Under the pieces are notes generated by a model, which made no database searches, was not told where the DNA came from, and was given only the letters and a program-made list of their open reading frames with translations. From Sipunculus nudus (Eukaryota; Annelida; Sipuncula; Golfingiida; Sipunculidae), in the NCBI GenBank assembly GCA_026874595.1, contig CM049306.1:77404142-77468141 (forward strand): a stretch of DNA of 64,000 nucleotides, given 5' to 3'. Positions 35,001 to 46,079 of this stretch are shown here, in pieces (position 1 is the first letter of the stretch; each line of letters opens with the position of its first letter). Made by a program: the position numbers and the translations under genes.

Positions 35001-35532
35001 TGATTACCAGGGTCCAGCGATCTAAGTTGAAGGTCACAGGAGCCACATCTTTAAAAAGATTGTGGATGCACTGTAAATCAAACTTTTCATCCTGAACTTT
35101 CCAACGTTCACACATGGCTTACTTGCCTGAAGTGAGGAAACCTGTAGAATTTGAGGTTATCTGGTCAGAGGTCAAGGTCACTTTTTAAAAGATTGTTACA
35201 ATAATCCTAATGCTGCAAGTTCAAGGATATTAAGTTCTAAGATTTTTTGGTCACAAGGTCATTGGTTAAGGTCACAGGACTGTCATTCTGAAAAATTTCT
35301 TTCAAAACATCCTTATAGACAAATTCAGCTGAGTGTTGAGACCCATGGGTCCCTAGTTGTGTTGTGTGCACCCATGCCAGAATTTCAGCGGTGATGTTTG
35401 TGTAATTGTTTCTTATTCAAAATGTTTAGTACCTGCATTGTTCATATACATAAGAAGTAATGGTCCAGCATTGAAGCATTATACCTGGTGTATTTCCCAA
35501 TACACAGGTTCGCATTAGGCCTGTAGGCCTTG
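32049..35532 (+). mobile_element. GCGAACCTGTG-family element, full-length copy with nested insertion (family B, copy 3)
   Basis: It starts GCGAACCTGTGAGCTTATGC (32049) and ends CACAGGTTCGC (35503-35513) plus the AGGCCTGTAGGCC tail. The block order matches copy 2, but it has only one of the AAACCACTGG-type units where copy 2 has several, and it is split by a family A element at 34553-35357. Direct sequence on each side of that insertion rejoins the copy 2 order (AATAATTTTT before, GTGTGCACCCATGCC after). Confidence 0.78.
34553..35357 (+). mobile_element. Family A element nested in family B copy 3
   Basis: It begins GGTCAGCTGACTGTAAGTCA, carries a TTTGTCCGTCGTCCAT block, and ends AGCTGAGTGTTGAGACCCAT followed by GGGTCCCTAG. 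The inside has repeated AAGGTCA-type motifs (for example GAGGTCAAGGTCAC near 35166). It is 0.8 kb, divergent from copies 2 and 5, and younger than its host element by position. Confidence 0.75.
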
Positions 35533-35533
35533 T

Positions 35534-36000
35534 TTAAGTTATCAGCAGTTCTTACTTTCAAATTCATAAGTTGAGGATGAGGGTATTTATGAACAGCTGC
35601 AAAACAACAGCAGAGCACCATACCCTGGTTGGGGTCAACCGTGAACAATCTCACGGCTCCTCTGGTGATACCGGTACTCGATCTCGCGAGCTGTGCTCAT
35701 AGGAGTCCTGTATATGCTGTCGAGACCACAGACCATGGAAAAAAATGCAAAGTTTAACATAAGTACTTCAACATATCAGTTATTTGACTCCGAGTATTAC
35801 ATTTAAAAGATAATATTTTGCAAGTTATAAACGTGAATGCGCCATTGCACCATTGACTTTAATTTGTTGAAAACGAGTGAAATTTTATATCCTTATTGTG
35901 GAGAAATATAAATATTAAATATTGATCCTTTCTACGGTTTGACTACATGAAGCAAAGACATAAAACAACAGTTTTTCAGGAACAGGTAATCCTCATTTTT
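35534..36000. other. Intergenic, unassigned
   Basis: A short stretch between two elements. There is GC-richer sequence at 35640-35740 (ACTCGATCTCGCGAGC) that I cannot assign. Confidence 0.4.
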
Positions 36001-38298
36001 AGCTCAACTGACTATAAGTCATGTGAGCTATAGTTGTGGTCCGTCGTCCGTCCGTCTGTCCGTCCGTCCGTCCGTAGATGTGGCACGTTTTGAAACCGTA
36101 AGACCTAGTAATCCAAAATTCGGCATAATGTTAGATATCCCTAAGATCTCCTACCAAGCCGAAAACTGGGTCTTTGCGACTTCCTTTGAGAAATTAAGGA
36201 AAAACCTCAATTTTTCATTAAAGCTCAGTTTTTCCTCATATTTGCTCTAAATATTCCTCTATATAGTTCCTATGTACATGCCAGAAATTAGGTCTGTATT
36301 GTATAATTTTAAAAAGTGGGCTCAAACAATGTATTTTGTAAAAAATCAGGAAAGATATTTGATCACTTAACACAAAACATATTAAAACTAAGGACTTTTT
36401 TTCCAGTAATATAACTTTAATTAATCAAAATTAAATTGTATACCCAAAATTAGACCAAAATCTTTTAAATTTTTAAAAATATTAGCAAAAATAAAATATT
36501 GATACCTAAAATTTTGCCCAACTTTGGCCACGGCACGTTTTTTTCCTGTGAGTACTGTGGATTTAATTTTCACAGCATGTACACATAAGGATTTAATTTG
36601 TTGAAATCTGAAATTTGAAAATAAAAGCTGCAAAATTAGGCTAGTTATTGAATTTTTTTGGAGGCTCTTGTATTCCCTTACATTGTCAAGCAGTCCACTT
36701 TGGTCACTGTAAGTCATTAAGTGCAGCTTTCCATGCTCCCAGGCTGTTGGCATAATGTTAGATGTCCCCAAGGTCTCCTACCAAGTTGAAAACTGGGTCT
36801 CTGCGACTTTGTTCCTTTGAGAAATTAAGAAAAAAAACTCTTTTTTTTATTAAAAACTTATTTTCACACTTCAGGACTGCCTAATATCAAAACCACTCAT
36901 CCTTTTTTCCTCATATTTACAATAAATATTCCTCTATATAGTTCCTATGTACATGCTAGAAATAAGGTCTGTATTATATAATTCAAAAAAGTTATGGGCT
37001 TAAACATAATGCATATTGCAAAAAATCAGGAAAGATATTTGATCGCATAACACAAAACATGTTAAATCTAAGGACTTTTTGCCAGAAATATAACTTAATT
37101 TTATCAAAATTAAATTGTATACCCAAAACTAGATCAAAATCTTTTAAATTTTTTAAAATATTAGCAAAAATAAAAAAATTGGTACCTTAAACTTTGGCCA
37201 CGGCACGTTTTTTTCCTGTATGTACTGTGGATTTAATTTTCACAGCATGTGCACATAAGGATTAAATCTGTTAAAACCTGAAATTTGAAAATAAAAGGTG
37301 CAGAATCAGGCTAGTTATTGAATTTTTTGGAGGCTTTTGTTGTATTCCCTTACATTGTCAAGCAGTCCACTTTGATCACTGTAGGTCATTCAGTGCAGCT
37401 CTCTATGCTCCCATGGCTGTTGGCATAATGTTATGCAATCCCATCACTAGGGCAAGCCCTCTCTCCACTGAGTTGAGCTTGATCAGGCTGTCTGCAGTTT
37501 ATACCATATACCACAGGGAGCCTTCCCCAACCACCAACCCCCCCCCCCCCCCAACACCCACCACCCCCCCCCCCCCCCCCCAACCCCATTCTGTTGACAG
37601 ACCTGTACTATAAACTAGATGAATCTTAAAATTAACATTTTCTTTCAGCAACGAGCAGTAAAAACGTAGACCCCTCCCCCACCCACCATTTCAATACACA
37701 GGACTAATAAACAAGATGAATCTTATAATTTTAATGTCAAATAAATTCTTTTTGATGAGACTTGGACAATTTTGATTTTTTAAAGAAAAAAATTTCAGGA
37801 ATTTAATCCTAATATTCAAATGTAATAAAATATTAGGATCTAATGTAAGTGCTAACTGACAAGATTTAAGAAGATATAAATACTTTGAAGTATTTCAATC
37901 ATATCTCTTAAAGTTGGCGGGGGCCTGGGCATGAATAACACTGTTAACTTAGTATTAAAATTAGGAATATTGGTCAAACGTTGTGGGATTAAATTTTAAC
38001 TCGTATGGCCATATATATAACTTTTGAAAACTTAATTACCTTCACACATTATTTGTTTATGAAATGTTACTTTTATATAACACTTACTGTGGGCCTATTT
38101 GTTCCCTTGGTGCATCACTAAATGGTTCAGCTCATGTCCATTATTCTATAATTTACAGAGTTTCATTTTAGCAGGGCCATTTTTTCATAGCTTTTCTAAT
38201 GATAATATCCATGAAAAACCAAAAGAAATAAAAATATGTTGCAGTTACTAATATATTCCAAAATTCAGATGAGCGATGTGACCCATCGGTCCCTTGTT
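36001..38298 (+). mobile_element. Family A element, copy with internal duplication
   Basis: It starts AGCTCAACTGACTATAAGTC with repeated GTCCGTCC (36045-36075) and ends GATGAGCGATGTGACCCATC then GGTCCCTTG. About 500-650 bp are duplicated inside: the segment ending TGGCATAATGTTAGATGTCC recurs, and TCACAGCATGT occurs at about 36572 and 37242. Runs of 15 and 18 C lie at 37538-37552 and 37564-37581. No conserved ORF. Confidence 0.72.
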
Positions 38299-39130
38299 TT
38301 GTGAAGATTGCCTCAAAATGTCCTTTTTACATTGCATATTCAAAAAAATTCCCTATCTGGGAGAGAGATATCCCCTCCCATACCCTCCCCATGTATCTGT
38401 TATTAAGCTTAATGCAACCATAGTTCATAAGTGAAAATAAAAACAAATATATCCAACTCCTCAACCCAAAACTTCAGTCTTCCAGATATAGCTGACCTGT
38501 CAATAGGTGAAGAACACTATCGATTTTGTGGTCACAAGAACAAAGGTCAAGGTCACAGGGGCCATCATTATAACTCCTGTTTGAATTGAAATGTTGGTTT
38601 CCGACTTGAATTATGTAAGGCCGACTACAAAAGCAAGAACCCTTTCGATTTTGAGGTCATGGTCAAAGTCACAGGACCCACATATGTAATAAGTTTTTGA
38701 TGCATTTTAAGCCACATATAACTCACCTGCTAATAGGGTAAGATCCTTTCGATTTTGGTCACGAGGTCAAAGGTCAAGGTCACAGGAGCCATCTGTACAA
38801 AACATTTGTTTCTGGATGATAACTCCAGTTTGATTGGACATATGGATTTCAAACTTGATTTATTAATGGCCAACCACTAATGTAAGAACCCTTTTAATTT
38901 CGGTGTCAAAAGGTCACCGGTGAAGGTCACAGTACCCCAATCTTTAAGGGACCGTGTAAGTATTCTCAAAATTAAATCCAAAATCTTTCACTTTGGGATT
39001 ACCTTACAATATGAGAAGAACCATATTGATTTCATCCTCACTAATTCAAAGGTCAAGGACACAGGATAAGTTACATGTTGTCCAAGCGTACAGTTTAATA
39101 CATCTGATGTAATTATGCCTGTTGCTTGGA
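38299..39130. repeat. Degenerate tandem repeat with AAGGTCAAGGTCAC motifs
   Basis: Three to five units of about 115-145 bp share AAAGGTCAAGGTCACAGG or close variants (about 38534, 38650, 38766, 38910, 39050) and a CCTTTCGATTTTG-type block. The same motif occurs inside the nested family A copy at 34553-35357, so this is probably the remnant of a related element. Confidence 0.6.
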
Positions 39131-39313
39131 ATGCTTCACTCCTAAACCTTCATACATAACTATCACCGCATGATTCAAACCTAACCTGCTGGTTTAGAAC
39201 ATTAAATACTGTTTTGGGTTAGTTCCTTCATATAATCATTAATCATTCATTAATTATATTTTTTCAAGCATATCACCGTTACGTGTACTGGATGCCTATG
39301 GGCCCGACTATTT

Positions 39314-39341
39314 CCCCGAGCAACGCCGGGTAACTCTGCTA

Positions 39342-39342
<1 letters not shown>
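39314..39342 (+). mobile_element. Helitron-like 3' terminus
   Basis: CCCCGAGCAACGCCGGG can fold as a short GC hairpin with one bulge. It is followed after TAACTCTG by CTAG (39339-39342) and a T. Helitron 3' ends have such a hairpin about ten bases before a terminal CTRR and insert before T. The 5' end (TC) was not identified, so only the terminus is called. Confidence 0.45.

Positions 39343-39404
<62 letters not shown>
39343..39404. repeat. (TA)n microsatellite
   Basis: About 31 TA dinucleotides directly abut the Helitron-like terminus. A run of 17 C follows at 39466-39482. Confidence 0.95.
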
Positions 39405-39408
<4 letters not shown>

Positions 39409-39484
39409 GATACATATACACGTATATATAACAGTTTTCATAGTACCAATAAATGCAAATTAGCGCCCCCCCCCCCCCCCCCGT

Positions 39485-40489
39485 TTCCGATCAAATTTCT
39501 GGATTCGCCAATGATCATGGCCTCCCTCAATCCTCGCTACGCCTATGAAAAATTAGGAACTGTGACTTCGTTCGAGAATTTAAGTAAAACTTGATTTGTA
39601 AAGTTGCTGGTACGGCCTTCATATGCCGTGCGTGCTATATTCATGTTTTGTGCTACTGGTCGCGCTAGGTGTAAGCTGTATTTCAGTTTTGGACAGGAGA
39701 AAGCAAACCGTTTGAAAACGAAATATAGACAGAAACTGTATAATATTGTAAGGAGTACACTATATTTCATCATATATAATTAATGTACATATATAAGCAT
39801 CACATACCAGTGCATCACATACCAGTGTAGGTTAAAAGGTAAGGCAACACTAAAGCTGCACGTGAACATGTATAATTTCAGGCCAGTCTGTCCAAGCATT
39901 CCTTCGACACCGGTATCGGAGGTTTTGTGTGGTTTCACCATAATTGGAATTTCACAGTCAAGGTCACCAAAGAGTAAATCTTATGAACCTAAATTGATGA
40001 AGCTTCTTCATGTAACCATATATTTATATATAATTCTGCCTGGAAAGAAGAGGGTAAAAGCTCAGCTTTCTCGATTCCCGACGTGGCTAAATGTTAGTGG
40101 TTGAAATAGCCTGTCCTGTCTCATGGAAGTTGGTAGGCCTATACAAAAAAAAATCTTGAAAACCTGTTGGAGATTAATAATAAAAATAAAGGTAAAAGGT
40201 GAAATATACTCCTAAACAATGCTGAAACAATAGGCTTATAAGTCACCCATTAAAGTCATACAATAGGGTTCCCAGTGAAAAATTAAAAAAAAAATCCATT
40301 GAAGTAAGTTGACAGGGGAAATCACGTTAGGGGTTAAAAAACGCAGCATTTCCATATATATATATCCATACATATCCATTTGTAACTGACATTGTTATAG
40401 ACAGGCCAATTTATGGTGAAAAATAGCTGGACCTAAAAAAATGCTACGAAAGGGTTTTCAACGGTTTTTGGTACTTATGAACACCCGGA
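39485..40489. other. Intergenic, unassigned
   Basis: No gene recognised. It starts with sequence ending in CCTCGCTACGCCTATGAAA, of the kind often left by MITE termini. ORFs of 76-80 codons on both strands have no recognisable homology. Confidence 0.4.
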
Positions 40490-40800
40490 ATAACATACAT
40501 GTACTAAAAATCTAACTTCCGGTAGCATGTTATTTTCAAGATGGCGTCCAAGGTGGCCGCCAAGACCCTAAAACAGCCTTAAATAATTTATTATTCATCG
40601 TGCAGTTAAAATTTTGATATCTACCTGTAGGTTGTCCGGGCCTAGAAATCCATTGAAACCCACAAAAGCATCGTTGAGTAGTCACGTGACTGACAAATCC
40701 AAGATGGGGTCCAAGATGGCCCCGAAGGCCCTAATAACAGCCATAAATTATGTATTCTATCGTAGAATTAAAATTTTGATATATATTACTGTTTTTTTTT
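40490..40800 (-). repeat. AAGATGGC/CACGTGAC repeat, about two units (family C)
   Basis: Read on the minus strand it matches the tandem array at 46080-47605: TTGATATCTACC, AAACCCACAAAAGCATCGTT, GTAGTCACGTGACTG and AAGATGGGGTCCAAGATGGC all have inverted counterparts there. The motifs CAAGATGGC (YY1-like) and CACGTG (E-box) occur once or twice per unit. Confidence 0.7.
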
Positions 40801-40986
40801 TGTATAGGCTGTAACCACTACAGGGATAACTGACAGTGAAACGGTTGCTGTGAACCATCTTCATAAGAGAGCTCCAATTCCTAGTATACCAATTTAACCA
40901 ACTATATATCCTCCAGTTTTCAGCTAACCTCCCCCTCCCCCCTCCCCCCAGTTCGGATACCCATGACCAAATTGAGTGGAGGATGT

Positions 40987-42195
40987 CTTATTGTATCCCC
41001 AGACAAAGTCGAGGGATACTATGTTTTCATACCGGTCCCGCCGCCGCCATTGCCGCTGCCGCCGCATATAAATCTTGTTGGCGCGATAACTCCAAAAATA
41101 TTTCACAGATCTTTACCAAACTTGGTATATGTATAGATATGGGTGAGAGGACGACGCCTATTTAAAATGAGGTCATGACCTTGACTTGGAGAGTGTCCTT
41201 GACCTTGAATATGTCCAATTTTGGGGAAAATCACACAAATTCTTAAATATCTCAAGAAAACTTGCATGGATTGATCCCAAAATCAAATTGATGGAAGATC
41301 ATGGATAGGGTTGTCATGTTCCAGAAACTGGTGGCGCCACCTATTATTCTTTACTTGTTTTCGTGCCGTTTAATACCCTCAAAATTGCTACTTGACACTA
41401 CAGTGAGCATTATAAGTCAAAAACTAATGGACAGATTTCTTTTATATTATGCATATACATAGATATGGATTATGGGATGATGTTTATTTAAAATGGGGTC
41501 ATGACCTTTCCTATGAGAGTGGCCTTGAACTTGAATATTGCCATATATGGTGAAAATCACACAAAATCATTAATTTCTCAATAAGGGATGCATGGATTGG
41601 TCCAAAAATCAACTTGACCAAAGATCTTGGATAGTAATGTCATGTACCGGAAACAGTTGGCGCCATCTGTTATTCTTTTACTTGTTTTCGTGCCATTTAA
41701 TACCCATCATTGCCACTTAACAGTACTGTGAGCATTATAAGTCAAAAACTAATGGACAGATTTCTTTCATATTATGCATATACATAGATATGGGTTATTG
41801 GATGATGTTTATTTAAATTGGGGTCATGACCTTTCCTATAAGAGTGGCCTTGAGCCTTGAATATTGCCATATATGGTGAAAATCACTCAAAATCATTAAT
41901 ATCTCAATAAGGAATGCATTGATTGGTCCAAAAATCAACTTGACCGAAGATCTTGGATAGTGTTGTCATGTACCGGAAACTGATAGCGCCACCTGTTATT
42001 CTTTTACTTGTTTTCGTGCCGTTTAATACCCCATCATTGCCACTTAACAGTACTGTGAGCATTATAAGTAAAAAACTAATGGACAGATTTCTTTCAAATT
42101 ATGCATATACATAGACATGGGTTATGGAAAATGTATATTGAAATTGGGGTCATGACCTTTTCTATGAGAGTGGCCTTTTCTATGAGTGTGGTCTG
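40987..42195 (+). repeat. 326-bp tandem element with two palindromic cores (family D)
   Basis: It starts with a small hairpin (GTATCCC ... GGGATAC at about 40994-41021) and a CCGCCGCC-rich patch. Then come three to four units of 325-326 bp. GGTCATGACC, a perfect palindrome, starts at 41171, 41497, 41822 and 42148. A second palindromic core, GGTGGCGCCACC or variants, starts at 41330, 41655 and 41982. The AAAACTAATGGACAGATTTC segment recurs in each unit. Non-coding. Confidence 0.8.
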
Positions 42196-43930
42196 CTATT
42201 AATTGTTGCTGAAGATAGGGGGCCTATTCTTAAGGGGGGGGGGGGGGGTAATTGTCTTGGGATACTATGGCACCTGCGGTGCCAAGAAATATCTAGTTTT
42301 CTTTTGGAAAGGCAAGTATGAAGATGAGGATCCATGGGGTAGGTTTAGCTATCAAACAACAATCCTCATTCAACTGTCAATACTCCCTTCCCCGACCAAT
42401 GAAAGGCTGAAGAAATCAGATATTTCTTGCAACATAACTGTCATGTCACAGTGATCAGTGTCTAATCTTCTAAGAAAGGAGTTTATAAAGGCTTCTGCTT
42501 AAACTCTGGCAATCATTAGGACACTGTTCCGTACTACAAAAGGTTGCAAGAGACGCATATGCACCAAGCTGAAGAAAAGCTGAAGCAAAATCCCTGAAAT
42601 ATACGGCCCATTTTCGATATTTTGTACATCTATATTCCAACTGTTACAAGAAAATATTGTGAAAGAAATCTAAAATATTTATCTGTCATATATGTACATA
42701 CTCTGATACATTTATTTCAGGAATCTCGCAGCTCCCACGTTCCTTAATACATAGATAATGATAAATCAGTATAACAAAGTCATCATAATATGTTCCACCC
42801 GTAACATACACAGAGGTCCACTTTACTGATCCCAGGTTTTACTTATTACGAACTTTCATCTTGCATGTACCTGGGACAAAAGGACATCTGATAAGTAGAA
42901 TAAGTGCAGCTTAATAGTCTTATTATTTTATATGATTTGATAAAAAGTGTTACGGGTTAGAAATTTTTAATAATAGCCATTCACATCAAATTTATACATT
43001 AATAAGACAATAAAATGAGTGACTAACCAAAATATACCATGGACTAAAACATTCAAGGCAGGGTATATTTTTTTTATACAATGTAATATGAGTAATTTGG
43101 CAAATTTGCCAATTGAATAGGTATATGGAGTCCCCGTTGCAGGTGGAACAAAGTGCTGTTTACCTTTTTTATGGGCAAAATTGCTATGAAATTTTCTTCC
43201 ACAATTTGCACATTCATTCTAATGAATCTGATGGAAAAGTTGCAGCAGTATGGCCCGGCATGGCTAAATCAGTGCATCTCTTTAAAAAATGGCTTAAAAT
43301 ATGCTTATTTATGCAGTCCATGAAGCACTGTAAAGGTATTCACCATTTAATTAAAAAGGTGCAATCGGTTATGGAATTCACTAAACCACACGTTTTACCT
43401 GCGACTGTTTGTTAATGCTACCAGGTACAGTGTTTATAAATAGCTGAATTTAATATGGTATCTTACTAACTGTATGATTAGTAAGTTTAAAACTTACAAC
43501 GTGAGATTTATCAGTAATAAAGTATATCCACAAGCAAGTTCCATAAATATAAAATTGAGATTTTTCTGTGTATCTTTTCCTGAACCATTTCCCCCTCTAT
43601 TCTCTGTTAAACTATGCCACTTAGGCACAGAAGCTTTATTCAGCCCCCTTATTTATCAGTGTTTATATTCCTGTGATCACTAATTGGCATTATCTCCAGC
43701 ACCCAGTTGAAGAATGCCTTTTTTGGCATGCCAGTTCTTAGTTTCGTTCTTATATGTACTTATGTTTCCCCCCCACTCCATTTTGCCCGGGTGTGTCAAA
43801 GGTCAATGACTGAAAAAAGTAAGTGCTCTGGAAAAAAAGAGTATACTTCTTTGAAATAAAGAATGAGCTTTAATTCCCCATTTTTATCACACACTAAATA
43901 AAGATGAGCTTCACATACCACAGTTGTGTA
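42196..43930. other. Intergenic, unassigned
   Basis: A run of 15 G (42234-42248) follows the family D element. The ORF at 43113-43415 (about 100 codons) begins at TTG, has an ATG at 43125, and shows no homology I recognise. I see no exon structure. Confidence 0.4.
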
Positions 43931-44060
43931 TAATTCCACACCTAAGAAAGGAGGCCGAGCACCCGAAAGCTTGTGTACAAGAACCTACACACAGCTGGTC
44001 TTATTTAAAAGGTGTCAACCATTTATATATTTATATTACTTTTTTTAAGTAACAGACTAG
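43931..44060 (+). repeat. Possible retroelement 3' tail
   Basis: AAGAAAGGAGGCCGAGCACC, then CGAAAGCTTGTGTACAAG and an AT-rich end resemble 3' regions of repeats that recur in molluscan and other animal genomes (Penelope-type elements are one possibility). There is only one copy in the window, so this rests on recall of the pattern. Confidence 0.25.
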
Positions 44061-44089
44061 CACGGTATTTCAAAACTTTACATCAAGGT

Positions 44090-44090
<1 letters not shown>

Positions 44091-44133
<43 letters not shown>
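44091..44133. repeat. (TA)n microsatellite
   Basis: About 21 TA dinucleotides; the Tyr/Ile ORF start across it is an artefact. Confidence 0.95.
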
Positions 44134-44134
<1 letters not shown>

Positions 44135-46079
44135 ACGCATATCGTTCCCCAAGTGAGAAACATACATGGCGCACCTGCATGAAGATATGGCATTTTCCAC
44201 ATTGTAACACTTGCTGGACATTTGCTCACAAAAAAAAACTGCAAATGTCAAATTCTTGTTCTGAATGGACTGTTCAAGAAAGGAGAGAAATAGTATATCA
44301 GAATTCTTCCACTGAAAAAGAGGACAAATTAGAGAAAAAAAATAGTAATTAGCGTCATTTTCAGGAAATCCTCAGAAAATTGAGTTTTTCATTTCTCTTG
44401 TCAATTCTTTTCTGCATCTATACCATTACTGTAGTCATTTTTTGACAATTTCTGCCTTTAGTGTCAACTTCACTGTCAGATATGTCTATATTCTCTAATT
44501 GATTAAAACACCTGCGAAATGGTGCATTATTAAATATGAATAAAATAATAATATGATAAACTGCCTTTCTGTTCGTACTAATTAGTAACCTCAGAAGGCA
44601 CAGAAAGTTCATTATAATAGAAATTTAAAACATAGTTTTTACCTTTAAAAGAAGTTAAAGAAAATACCATCAAAGTTAATATGAAAGTTGTTTAATCCAA
44701 TTTAGAATGAAGCAAGCAATATTCTGTTTCACTCACAAACGAGTGTGCCTTTCGGGGGTTCCTCGGTGGGATGACCCAGCATTTGGGACGATTACGTACC
44801 CAGGGCCCGTAGTTGCCGTAGTCACCGGGCCTGGTTGACGCTAGGATATAAAATGAGAGAAAGCGTGTAATACTGCCCTGTCACCTAGTCCGTAACCGGA
44901 ATGGAACTCTGCAGATGAACATATACGAGGTTTAGTTAGCATTAAAAAATGGAGGCGGTTACCTCCACTTAAAAACATTTAAAAAAAGATTAAGGGTTAA
45001 ACTGTGGACAGGTTACGGATGGGACAAAATGGCCTATAATTTGCTGCAAGTTGATAGAAATCTCTTTTCTTGCACTCTGAATGTCATGGATGTAACTGCC
45101 TGCATCTTCAGTGTTATTCCTAATCAGTAACTGCAGAGTAAACAGACGTATTTTTCTTTCTATATCCCAAGACACTGTCATGTACAGATTTAGCGCAATT
45201 AGCCCATGTGCGATTTTCGCGGTAATCTTCGAAACATGAAGGCTGGCAGAATTTTACATAACATTCCATGCACTATCTGAAATAAGAACATGTCATGACA
45301 TAAGAATTCAATGTTAACACATTTTTTCCGAGTACAAAATCCAGAGAAAGCAAATCAGCAAAGCGGACCAAGACTTATCCATTTTGACTCTTGCTGAGAA
45401 GATCTTTGGTGCATAATAAGTGTATTACAGGAAGTGTCATCCGGATCTATAATTCCAGTGTTACGAAACTACTTCTGTATGGGTAACTCTGCTCAGTGCC
45501 TTGAAGACTGTGAAAAGGATAATGCCGTCTGCACTAAAATCGCCTCTTAGGATCCTTTGGGTACACTTTCAAAAGTTTGGTGATGTCGTTGGCAAAACAT
45601 GTGCTAGGGCAAGGCTTGTTGTATGCAGTGATAAAACAGGCAACTGACAGCTATGAAAAAGGAACCACAGATAAAGGAAGACAGAACCCCACAAGAAAAA
45701 TCAGCAGCAAGGATACACATGGAACCAGGAGGATTTCCTTGCAGATAAGGACTGATCTTCTGGGTCTCATGCTGATCCACAAGAGACGACGCATGAATGA
45801 AACATATAGTCAATAGTCAGTAAACTGCTAAGATCTCAGTGATGTGGGACTGGAGTTCGGACAATAATCAAACACTGAATGAATGAACTATTAAGACAAA
45901 GCATTATCTTAAAGAGATCTTAAAGAGGCATTTCAATAAATTACTTTTTTTTTACTTTTGTTCCAACTCCACAGACATGCACATGCGTCGGCAGTATTTT
46001 TCCAGTATACGATAAAGGTGATTTTGCTTATATTTTCCTGGCCCAAAACTATTGCAACAATGCGCTTATGACCATTTGA
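44134..46079. other. Intergenic, unassigned
   Basis: No gene recognised. 44740-44930 is GC-richer than its surroundings and 45480-45830 has overlapping ORFs on both strands (79 and 69 codons), but neither matches anything I know and no repeat partner is in the window. Confidence 0.4.

Noticed and set aside
36421-36771. 116-codon minus-strand ORF, the longest in the middle region
   Set aside because: Lies in family A repeat sequence and is not kept open in the other copies or the internal duplicate.
43113-43415. 100-codon ORF
   Set aside because: Starts at a non-ATG codon, matches nothing I know and has no convincing splice partners; left as unassigned DNA.
45577-45816. Overlapping ORFs on opposite strands
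   Set aside because: Neither strand shows recognisable protein motifs; coding status cannot be supported.
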